Part shown: positions 52,951 to 60,520 of the stretch, piece after piece
Layout: each line of letters opens with the position of its first letter
Numbering within the stretch: the stretch's first letter is position 1
Assembly (NCBI GenBank): GCA_964540105.1
Contig: CAZILL010000001.1
Coordinates: forward strand, 806,001-870,000
Source: DATKJY01 sp964540105
GTDB lineage: Bacteria; Zixibacteria; MSB-5A5; GN15; FEB-12
Reading direction: 5' to 3'
DNA: 64,000 bases
Position numbers and translations under genes: made by a program
Notes under the pieces: model-generated
The model's input: only the letters and a program-made list of their open reading frames with translations
The model's database searches: none
Told to the model about the DNA's origin: nothing

Positions 52951-53860
52951 TCTCTACGTGATACTCCTTCGTGCGCATATTGATTGGAGCGGCCGCGGTC
53001 CAGCGACTGTAACATTTCCAGATGACGAGTGTGGATCCGACGCCGATGATCGCACCGACGACAACGTCCGACACATAGTGAAATCTCCCCCAGAAGGTTC
53101 CAATTGCCAGTCCGATATTCAGGGGCAGAAGCGCCCACCCGGCTCGTTTGGAGAGCTTGAATGTGAACAACAAGAGAACCAATGCGACACCGACATGTGA
53201 CGATGGCATGCAACCGCCTCGAACCGCGGCGTGATCAATGATCTCGGTGACGAGTGACCGAAAGAGAGGTCCGTCCACTTGATGAAGATAAGCGCCGGCA
53301 AGATGCCACCGCGGCCCTTCAACAGGATAGAGAACAAACAGCAGGTAAGAGACGAAGAACGTCAGGGCTACTGCGGTCAGCGATTGCTTGAGCAGTTCTT
53401 GCTGCCTCTTTACTGCCAGGGTGATCAGGAAGACAGGAAGCATGAGATAATAACTGAAATAGCAGAACGAGAAGATTTCGTTGAGCCAGAGGTTGAGAAA
53501 CTGTTTGTCGATATAGAGGGTTGGTTCGATACTGAAGATCGATGTCTCAAACGCCACGATCCGGGAATCGTGAAAGTGGTCGAAGACAAGCAGCATGACC
53601 CCCCCGGTCGCTCGATAAAAAAAAGTGAACATCAGGGCGGGATACAATATTCGCAAAAGCCTTACCGAGGGGATGGAATCCTCACGCGCAAAGCGGATGA
53701 TCAACGCCGCCGCCGCGGCCATCCCGCTGTAGAAGAGCCATTCGTCGTAGTACTCAGGGGCAAAGCGCCCAAAGACAAGCAGGAGGGCCAGCATGGCAAG
53801 GCAATAGCCAATCACAAGCAGATCGAAGGGATACACGACAATGCCGGAACGGGTTTTCAC
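52940..53860 (-). CDS. PAP2-superfamily membrane phosphatase
   Basis: A 306-residue protein with about eight helices. PAP2 active-site motifs are GCMPSSHVGVAL (near residue 220) and GRFHYVSDVVVG (near 260); the first KxxxxxxRP motif is degenerate, with PVEGPRWHLAGAY in its place, as in inositol-phosphorylceramide-synthase-like branches. Probable task: dephosphorylation or head-group exchange of a lipid such as undecaprenyl or diacylglycerol phosphate; not resolvable. It overlaps rsmI by four bases. Confidence 0.85.
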   Translation of the reverse strand: MKTRSGIVVYPFDLLVIGYCLAMLALLLVFGRFAPEYYDEWLFYSGMAAAAALIIRFAREDSIPSVRLLRILYPALMFTFFYRATGGVMLLVFDHFHDSRIVAFETSIFSIEPTLYIDKQFLNLWLNEIFSFCYFSYYLMLPVFLITLAVKRQQELLKQSLTAVALTFFVSYLLFVLYPVEGPRWHLAGAYLHQVDGPLFRSLVTEIIDHAAVRGGCMPSSHVGVALVLLLFTFKLSKRAGWALLPLNIGLAIGTFWGRFHYVSDVVVGAIIGVGSTLVIWKCYSRWTAAAPINMRTKEYHVENVS

Positions 53861-54585
53861 CGATCCGCCTCTTCGGTCGATGGTTCGTCGTTCTCACCGC
53901 GACGGTTTCCCTCGACAACCAGCACGATCTCCCCTTTGATGGTCCGTGCCGCTAATACCTGAAGAATATTCGAGATGGTACCGCGAATGTACTCCTCGAA
54001 TTTCTTGGAAATTTCCCGGGCGAGGCAGGCGCGACGATCTCCGAGCACGTCGCGCATGTCGGCCAGCGCTTTCAGAACGCGATGGGGGGACTCGTAGAAG
54101 ATCAGGGTATGTTCGTAGCCACTCATTGCGCCGAGCCGTTTCCGACGCGCGCCGGACTTATTGCTTAGGAAACCTTCGAAGAAGAAGCGGTCGGTCGAAA
54201 GTCCGGACGCAGTGAGCGCGGGAATGATTGCTGTGGGTCCGGGAAGAGCGCTCACTTCGATATTGTTGCTCAGCGCCGCCCGCACAACACGAAAGGCGGG
54301 ATCGGATATCCCCGGAGAACCCGCGTCAGTCACAACCGCGATATTCTTCCCCTCGGCCAGCATCGCGACGAGCGTCTCGGCTCGTCCAGCCTCGTTGAAA
54401 TTGTGATATGAGATCAGCTTCTTTTTCAGATCAAAGTGTTTTAGCAATTGACCGCTCACGCGGGTGTCTTCGCATGCCACCAGGTCCACCTCGGAAAGAG
54501 TTGCCAGCCCCCGAGTCGTGATGTCGCCGAGGTTACCGATCGGGGTCGGAACAAGAAACAGCTTTCCCTTTGTTGGCGCTACCAC
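53857..54585 (-). CDS. rsmI: 16S rRNA (cytidine1402-2'-O)-methyltransferase
   Basis: A 242-residue SAM-dependent methyltransferase that modifies C1402 in the ribosomal P site. Recognised by LFLVPTPIGNLGDITTRGL, DLVACEDTRVSGQLLKH, VTDAGSPGISDPAFRVVRAA and TDRFFFEGFLSNKSG. Length is a little short, as in many relatives. It heads the minus-strand run with PAP2 and lgt and diverges from ssb. Confidence 0.95.
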   Translation of the reverse strand: MVAPTKGKLFLVPTPIGNLGDITTRGLATLSEVDLVACEDTRVSGQLLKHFDLKKKLISYHNFNEAGRAETLVAMLAEGKNIAVVTDAGSPGISDPAFRVVRAALSNNIEVSALPGPTAIIPALTASGLSTDRFFFEGFLSNKSGARRKRLGAMSGYEHTLIFYESPHRVLKALADMRDVLGDRRACLAREISKKFEEYIRGTISNILQVLAARTIKGEIVLVVEGNRRGENDEPSTEEADR

Positions 54586-54668
54586 CCGATCCTCCTCATG
54601 CTACACGCGCTTGACACAGGCCGGACAATAGCGATTGAAGCGGGCCCTATCAAGCACTTTGTTGCTGC

Positions 54669-54697
54669 TTGACTTGACCGCCGGCGCATAGTAACTT
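54669..54697 (+). promoter_or_regulatory. Candidate sigma-70-type promoter of ssb
   Basis: TTGACT (54669-54674), 17-base spacer, TAACTT (54692-54697); a GAGGAGAGG ribosome site follows at 54711-54719 before the ATG. Confidence 0.45.
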
Positions 54698-54725
54698 AGG
54701 TAATCACTAAGAGGAGAGGTAAAGC

Positions 54726-55154
54726 ATGAGTGTCAACAAAGTCATTCTGATTGGACGGCTGGGAAAAGACCCCGATTTGCGGTACACACCGGGTGGCAAG
54801 GCGGTCGCTTCGTTCACTATGGCCACAAACGAGCGCTGGTCTGGTCAGGACGGCCAAAAGAAAGAATCGACCACCTGGCACAATATCGTGGCCTGGGGAC
54901 GTACGGCCGAGGTCCTGAAGGAGTATTTGCGCAAGGGTTCGGAAGTGTACATCGAAGGTCGGATAGATAACCGCAGTTGGGACGACAAGGAAGGAAAGAA
55001 ACGCTACACCTCGGAAGTAGTCGTTCAGAATTTCCAGTTCGTTGGCTCTCGCGGCGGCGCGGAACAGCAGCCCCAGGGGGGCAGCGCCCCTGATGACGTT
55101 CCACCCCCTCCGGATCGTGGCGGTAGCGCGAGCGACGACGACCTTCCCTTCTGA
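54726..55154 (+). CDS. ssb: Single-stranded DNA-binding protein
   Basis: A 142-residue protein. OB-fold start SVNKVILIGRLGKDPDLRYT, WHNIVAWGRTAEVLKEYLRK, EGRIDNRSWDDKEGKK; then a Gly/Pro-rich linker and the acidic tip DDDLPF that binds partner proteins. It acts in replication, repair and recombination as a tetramer. It has its own promoter and terminator. Confidence 0.96.
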   Translation: MSVNKVILIGRLGKDPDLRYTPGGKAVASFTMATNERWSGQDGQKKESTTWHNIVAWGRTAEVLKEYLRKGSEVYIEGRIDNRSWDDKEGKKRYTSEVVVQNFQFVGSRGGAEQQPQGGSAPDDVPPPPDRGGSASDDDLPF

Positions 55155-55180
55155 TTAGAAGACGAACAGATCCGATGTAA

Positions 55181-55217
55181 CAGGCGGAACCTACGCGGGT
55201 TCCGTCTGTTCTTTTTT
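55181..55217 (+). terminator. Intrinsic terminator of ssb
   Basis: CAGGCGGAACC (55181-55191) pairs with GGTTCCGTCTG (55198-55208), six-base loop, then TTCTTTTTT. Confidence 0.9.
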
Positions 55218-55345
55218 CTCGCACAATTCGTTCGAAGATTGAGCTCAGTTCTGACGTTTCCGGTTCCGAAGAGAGAGAGCACAAGGGATAGCTGGAACTT
55301 GATCCATGTGCCCCTTGAGCAACTGTTACAAAAGGAGTCTCAATC

Positions 55346-55924
55346 ATGTCGGACACTCTGACCCTCGAGGCGACTTACGCCCCCCAGGAGCATAAAGCTC
55401 ACTTGTATCGGAGGATGATTCTGCTGGCGGGATCGTCACTGATCGTTTGCGGAGCGCTCGTATTCTATTTCGGGCGACTCGACCCGGAAAGCCCCCTTGC
55501 CCAGGTGGGTTCAAGAATGGACCTCGCCGTCATGGCCTTGTTGCCATACATGATCTCGGCCGTAATAGCGGCCAGCACGGCGATAGCGATCATCACGATT
55601 CTACCCAATGTTCGCTCTGTCGATCCGACCGAGCGCATTTTGGATCGCCTTCGTGTTTTGAGCACCGGGGATCTCACCTCGCGAGTGGTCTTGAGCGGGG
55701 AAGGGCAGCTCAAGGAGATCGCCTCGGAGTTGAACAATGCTATCGGTACTCTTGGACGGCAGGTTACATCGCTGAAGATTGTCAATCGCCAGCAGTGGAG
55801 TTCCTTATGCTGTATCCGGGAGGCGGCAGAAATGAACGACGCGGCCTCAATTCTGGCTCATGTCGAAGAGATGGAAAAGAATTGGGTCAAGATCGCGGAG
55901 ATCGAACGACAGTTGACAACCTGA
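55346..55924 (+). CDS. Membrane protein with HAMP-like domain and no output domain
   Basis: A 192-residue protein. Two membrane helices (about 24-43 MILLAGSSLIVCGALVFYFG and 62-85 MALLPYMISAVIAASTAIAI) and a HAMP-like segment (about 92-135; DRLRVLSTGDLTSRVVLSGE, LKEIASELNNAIGTL), followed by a helical C-terminus with two cysteines (SSLCC). HAMP domains relay signals to kinases or chemoreceptor tips, none of which is attached. It may interact with a separate partner. It is alone. Confidence 0.7.
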   Translation: MSDTLTLEATYAPQEHKAHLYRRMILLAGSSLIVCGALVFYFGRLDPESPLAQVGSRMDLAVMALLPYMISAVIAASTAIAIITILPNVRSVDPTERILDRLRVLSTGDLTSRVVLSGEGQLKEIASELNNAIGTLGRQVTSLKIVNRQQWSSLCCIREAAEMNDAASILAHVEEMEKNWVKIAEIERQLTT

Positions 55925-55928
55925 GGAA

Positions 55929-56963
55929 TTAGCCCTTTTTGTCCTCTTCCAACTTCCGAACGCGTTTGAGCAGGGCGGGGAGATGCTTCAGAGCGGCGCC
56001 GATGCGCATGCTCTCGCCAGCCTCGCGCGCAGGGTAGCCAAAGTAGACTTTGCCTGGTGGGATCGACTTATTGACCCCGGACTGAGCGCCGACCTGAACG
56101 CCGTCACCAAGCTCGATATGCCCCACCAGGCCCACCTGGCCGGCGAGAACAACGCCCTTGCCAAGCGTAGTAGACCCGGAAATCCCGACCTGGGCGACGA
56201 TAATGCAATGTTCGCCGATCTCGACGTTGTGAGCGATCTGAACTAAATTGTCGATTTTTGTTCCCCTGCCAATACGGGTCGGTCCCAGTGCTCCGCGATC
56301 GATAGTCGTGTTGGCGCCAATCTCAACATCGTCGCCGATCTCCACCCAGCCGATCTGTTTAATCTTCTTGAGGCCGTTTTCAGATGGCGTGAATCCGAAT
56401 CCGTCGGATCCGACGACAACGCCGGCATGAATGATCACACTGCTACCGATGATCGTTTCCGACAGAATCTTCACGCCCGGGTATATCAGGCAATTAGCCC
56501 CGATTCGACTATCCGGCCCGACATAGACGGCAGAAGTCAACGTTGTTCCAGGTCCGACCTCAGCTCCCGTGCAGATATGACAAAGCGGTCCAACGCTTGC
56601 TTCGGCGGATACGTTCGCACCGCTTTCGACAATCGCAGTCGGATGAATACCTCCCACCCCCTTGGGATCATCTGGATTGAGCAGATCGACGATCCGGGCG
56701 AAGGTTAGATACGGATTCGCGTGACGAATCGCAGGAATTCCGTTGTCCGGTGTCTCGGGATCGAGCACCAGCGCCTCTGCGCGGGTGCTCGCAATGTACT
56801 TTCGATACGACGGGTTAGCGACGAAACTAATCTCGTGTTGACCGGCAATGTCGATTGGCGCCGCCCCGCTAATAACGACTGAACCATCACCGGTCAGTGA
56901 GCTGCCAACTTTGTCAGCGAGTTCCGTCAGCGTAAATGACGGTTTATTTTTCGATCTTCTCAA
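55929..56963 (-). CDS. lpxD: UDP-3-O-acylglucosamine N-acyltransferase
   Basis: A 344-residue enzyme adding the N-linked acyl chain in lipid A synthesis. An N-terminal uridine-binding part (DGSVVISGAAPIDIAGQHEI, FVANPSYRKYI) precedes the left-handed beta-helix of hexapeptide repeats (about 105-300) with HAGVVVGSDGFGF and the catalytic histidine in LVQIAHNVEIGEH. The only fitting start is TTG 56963 inside the end of skp, so translation is likely coupled. End of the rplU-bamA-skp-lpxD run. Confidence 0.95.
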   Translation of the reverse strand: MRRSKNKPSFTLTELADKVGSSLTGDGSVVISGAAPIDIAGQHEISFVANPSYRKYIASTRAEALVLDPETPDNGIPAIRHANPYLTFARIVDLLNPDDPKGVGGIHPTAIVESGANVSAEASVGPLCHICTGAEVGPGTTLTSAVYVGPDSRIGANCLIYPGVKILSETIIGSSVIIHAGVVVGSDGFGFTPSENGLKKIKQIGWVEIGDDVEIGANTTIDRGALGPTRIGRGTKIDNLVQIAHNVEIGEHCIIVAQVGISGSTTLGKGVVLAGQVGLVGHIELGDGVQVGAQSGVNKSIPPGKVYFGYPAREAGESMRIGAALKHLPALLKRVRKLEEDKKG

Positions 56964-57483
56964 GCTGTTCCAGAACTTTGGCGGTTACGTCATATGTCTC
57001 TTTGATATACCCGAGACCGCTCTGCATGGTAAAGACAACGTCATATCCTCCCTCAATCGCCACGGCCTCAATCGCTTTATTGACGTTTTCCAAAAGCGGG
57101 GCAATCAAATCCTGCTGTTTCCGCTCCGCGTTACCTCCCGGACCGTAGACCTGCTTGGTGAACGCATCCAGCGCTTCCTGTTTGACGCGAATCGACGCTT
57201 CTTTTTCCTTCTTCTTGTCCTCGGACAAAATCAAGCGCTGTTTCTCATACTCGGCCATCAGGTCCTGCAGTTCGTTCTGCTTGGTCTGGGCTTCGTCATC
57301 CCACGCCTTGCGTTCCACTTCCCACAGCTCCTGAGCCTTCATCCACGCCTTGTACCCCTGCTTAATCTGATCATCCTTTACAAAGCCGATTTTCACCGTC
57401 TGCGCTGACGCCCCTGACGACAGTCCTGACACCAGGATGATCGTCAGCATCAACACTCCCATGCTCCAGATACGTTTGTGCAT
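56944..57483 (-). CDS. skp: OmpH/Skp-family periplasmic chaperone
   Basis: A 179-residue protein with signal peptide (VLMLTIILVSGLSSGASA), the family start KIGFVKDDQIKQGYKAWMKA, a long charged coiled coil (about 50-115; EVERKAWDDEAQTKQNELQD) and the globular end (NKAIEAVAIEGGYDVVF). It keeps outer-membrane proteins unfolded on their way to BamA. Order bamA-skp-lpxD is widely kept in Gram-negative bacteria. Confidence 0.9.
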   Translation of the reverse strand: MHKRIWSMGVLMLTIILVSGLSSGASAQTVKIGFVKDDQIKQGYKAWMKAQELWEVERKAWDDEAQTKQNELQDLMAEYEKQRLILSEDKKKEKEASIRVKQEALDAFTKQVYGPGGNAERKQQDLIAPLLENVNKAIEAVAIEGGYDVVFTMQSGLGYIKETYDVTAKVLEQLEKIEK

Positions 57484-57510
57484 ATTCGTCTCTCCTCTAT
57501 TGTCCGTTAC

Positions 57511-60030
57511 TTATCTGCCAAAAGTATTTCCAATTTGGAACTGAGGCCTCCAGCCCTTCTTCTGATTCAGGATGTTGTTCAGAGGGTACCCGAAATCGAA
57601 CCCGATCATCCCGATTCCCGGCACAACAATACGGAAACCAAAGCCTACGCTCTTATACAAACTGCCAAAGCCCTTGATATCACCCGCATGAAGCCAGGAG
57701 TTTCCCGCGTCGAAAAACAGAATCCCATACAACTGTTGTTTCATGATCGGCACCTGTAGTTCAACATTCGAAACCAGCACATACTTTCCGGGTATGCGGG
57801 GGTGCGAAAGGGTGTACGAAGTATCGATTGCCCGATGTGGGTCACTGTACGGAGGACCGGCGAAAAGAAATGTCGTGTCGGTCTGTTTCGCGAGCGTGTC
57901 CGGTGTGAGCGAGCCGTCGTCATACCCGCGCACTACTCCGTCATACGTGTATCCCACGCCGCCCGGTGTAAATCGATCCGTGGCGAGAATACGGTCGTCT
58001 CCATCAGGAGACGTGACCAACGCGTACTTGATCTTAGCTGCCAGCGCAATACTACCCACCACGGGAATGAACTTCGCCATCATGATCGTATGTCGCTGGT
58101 AATGCCAAAAACCGCCCAGGAATCCGCCTGTATTCTCAAACGTATATGCGAACTGAGAACCTCTGGTCGCAAACTCGGGGAGGTTTCTTGAGTCGCGGCT
58201 GATTGTAAACGAAAGTCTTGACGCTGTCAGCCACTTCTCTTCGTAATCGAGAAGCGACCCGGGGTAAGGACTATGGATACTCCTCGCGACCAGCAGATCC
58301 TTGGAGGCGTCGAAGTCATGGCTCAGGTCCTGATCAAAGTAAGAATAGGACTTGTAGGAACGCGCGATTCGATACGCCTCTGAGAATCCTTTGAACTGAT
58401 TTCGTTCCAGTCGGTAGGCTGCATACGCGTGAAAGTAGTCGTCCGGCCACCGCAAGCGCCGCCCCACACTCAGCGATCCGCCCTGGCGTCCCTCAGTGTA
58501 ATCTTCGAGTCCGCTGCGCCGCGTGAAATAGACATCGGCCCCTACCAGAGTGGGGCGTCCCCTGAACCAGGGTTCGGTAAACGAGACTGAATATGAACTG
58601 CGGCTCTTCCCGAAGTCAACGCTGAACGACAAATTCTGACCGTTCCCGGCGAAGTTGGGAATCCCCATGCTCAGCGTTCCCACCAATTTGTCCTGGCTGT
58701 TGTAGCCCGCTCCCGCGGAGATCTGACCCGTTGCCTTTTCTTCGATCTTCACTTCAATATCCACATCACCATTGGGAAGATTGACCGGCATGGGCGTCAC
58801 GTTCGTGAAGAAGTTGAGGGCCATGACATCGCGCACCGATCTGAGCAAACGAGCGCGGTCAAAAATCTGCCCGGGAAGCATCGACATTTCACGTCGAATC
58901 ACTTTGTCCTTGGTCTTGGTGTTGCCGACGATCTTAATCATGTTCACGTGCGCCGGAAGTCCCTCGGTAATATCGTAGGTGATATCGAGAATCGAGTCGG
59001 CACGAGTGCTCTTCTGGTCGGCTATTCGTACGTGCAGATGCCCGATATCCTGATAGGTCGTGTAGAGCTCGCTCAATGACTGGATATAGAGCGATTTTTC
59101 ATCGGTTTCACCATCGAAAATGTCCCCCGGATGGAATTTCAGTTTGGAAACCAATCGAGTGCTGTCGATCACTTTGTTGTTCTTGAATTGGACATTCCCA
59201 AAATGATACCGCGGTCCCTCGTATACACTGAGGAAGATCTTCATCCGGTTGGCCGTGGTGTCGATGCTGGTCGAATCCGAAATCAGGTAGGCGTCGACAA
59301 AACCTCGCTTGTGGTATTCGGCGATGACATTGACCAGATCTTCTTCGTATTTGTCCTGCGCAAAATCGGAACTTCGAAGGAAGCCGCGTTTGCGGTTGCG
59401 CATCTTCTTGACCAGATTCTTGGCCTGCACGCGAGAGTTGCCGGTGACAATAACGTCGCTGACCTTTACCTTGGAGTGTTCGTTGATCCGGTATTTGAGG
59501 AGCGCCTCGGATGAGTCCTTACTGTACTCCAGCGACGGGGAGATGGCCGCGCGGAAGTACCCTTTTTCTGAGTAGAGCCTAAGAATCTCTTCCTGTTTCT
59601 GGTGGATCAGGAAGGGGGAAATATATCCGCCTATGCCAAAACGGAGCTTCTCGTTCAGTTCCTTGGCCTTGATAGCTTTGTTTCCGGAGAACTCCAGACC
59701 GGAGAGCTTGGGCAGCTCCTTGACGAGAATGGTGATCTTGATGCCACCGGTCACCCGATCCATAGTGAGCGACACATCAGAGAAGATCCCGAGGCCGTAG
59801 AGCCGCTTGATCGTCTCCTGAATCATAGTGGGTGAGAGGGCGCTCCCTTTCTCAAGTGACGAAACCCCGAGAATGAGCGACGTTGTCGCGACGCGGTTCC
59901 CCTGCACACCGACGTCGACGATCGTGCCTGATTCCTGAGCCCCCGACACCGTAGCCAGCAGCAACAGAAACGCCAGGCTGAAGAGAGCTTTCCCTGCTCC
60001 GTCTCTCAGTAGATCACGCACAAGCGTCAA
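57511..60030 (-). CDS. bamA: Outer-membrane assembly factor BamA
   Basis: An 839-residue outer-membrane protein. Signal peptide (ALFSLAFLLLLATVSGA), five POTRA domains (about 35-420; for example LYGLGIFSDVSLTMD, YKERGFV-like YHKRGFVDAYLISD, TYDITEGLPAHVNMIKIVG), and a beta barrel (about 425-839) with GGVGYTYDGVVRGYDD and the C-terminal strand MIGFDFGYPLNNI. It inserts barrel proteins into the outer membrane. It overlaps rplU by four bases and leads the envelope run. Confidence 0.95.
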   Translation of the reverse strand: MTLVRDLLRDGAGKALFSLAFLLLLATVSGAQESGTIVDVGVQGNRVATTSLILGVSSLEKGSALSPTMIQETIKRLYGLGIFSDVSLTMDRVTGGIKITILVKELPKLSGLEFSGNKAIKAKELNEKLRFGIGGYISPFLIHQKQEEILRLYSEKGYFRAAISPSLEYSKDSSEALLKYRINEHSKVKVSDVIVTGNSRVQAKNLVKKMRNRKRGFLRSSDFAQDKYEEDLVNVIAEYHKRGFVDAYLISDSTSIDTTANRMKIFLSVYEGPRYHFGNVQFKNNKVIDSTRLVSKLKFHPGDIFDGETDEKSLYIQSLSELYTTYQDIGHLHVRIADQKSTRADSILDITYDITEGLPAHVNMIKIVGNTKTKDKVIRREMSMLPGQIFDRARLLRSVRDVMALNFFTNVTPMPVNLPNGDVDIEVKIEEKATGQISAGAGYNSQDKLVGTLSMGIPNFAGNGQNLSFSVDFGKSRSSYSVSFTEPWFRGRPTLVGADVYFTRRSGLEDYTEGRQGGSLSVGRRLRWPDDYFHAYAAYRLERNQFKGFSEAYRIARSYKSYSYFDQDLSHDFDASKDLLVARSIHSPYPGSLLDYEEKWLTASRLSFTISRDSRNLPEFATRGSQFAYTFENTGGFLGGFWHYQRHTIMMAKFIPVVGSIALAAKIKYALVTSPDGDDRILATDRFTPGGVGYTYDGVVRGYDDGSLTPDTLAKQTDTTFLFAGPPYSDPHRAIDTSYTLSHPRIPGKYVLVSNVELQVPIMKQQLYGILFFDAGNSWLHAGDIKGFGSLYKSVGFGFRIVVPGIGMIGFDFGYPLNNILNQKKGWRPQFQIGNTFGR

Positions 60031-60347
60031 CTCTTGGGCGAAACGATCTTCTGTATCTTGATCTCTGTGAAATCCTGTCGATGGCCGAGGGTCAGACGAT
60101 ACTTCGTGCGCCGCTTGTACTTGTATCCGAGAACTTTCTCGCCTTTGCCGTGCTCCATGACCTCGGCTTCGATTCTGGCGCCGGCAACATAGGGCGTCCC
60201 GACGTGGGTTCCGTTTTCCGCTTTTACCAGCAGCACTTCAGCTATCTGCAATTTGCTTCCCGACGCGGCCGGGTTGAGCGGAACCTTGAGAACTGCTCCC
60301 TCTTCAGCGCGATACTGGAATCCGGCCATTTGAAATATGGCGTACAT
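60027..60347 (-). CDS. rplU: 50S ribosomal protein bL21
   Basis: A 106-residue ribosomal protein. ATG 60347 has AGGAGG seven bases before it. Motifs MYAIFQMAGFQYRAEEGAVL, EVLLVKAENGTHVGTPYVAG and YKYKRRTKYRLTLGHRQDFT show bL21. The usual partner rpmA (bL27) does not follow; instead bamA starts inside its stop. An early ribosomal gene thus heads an envelope operon. Confidence 0.94.
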   Translation of the reverse strand: MYAIFQMAGFQYRAEEGAVLKVPLNPAASGSKLQIAEVLLVKAENGTHVGTPYVAGARIEAEVMEHGKGEKVLGYKYKRRTKYRLTLGHRQDFTEIKIQKIVSPKS

Positions 60348-60520
60348 CAATCATCCTCCTAAACTATCCAAGCTATTCAACCGTTTTCACTTAAACCCAA
60401 CAACATACACCAACGGCTCTCCAAGTCAAGCGCATTTTTCCCGGTCCCCGAAGCCCATTGCATTACAGGAGTTACACGTCCTGTCGGACCGTTGGTTCCA
60501 TTTGAGGGGATCTGACGGCA

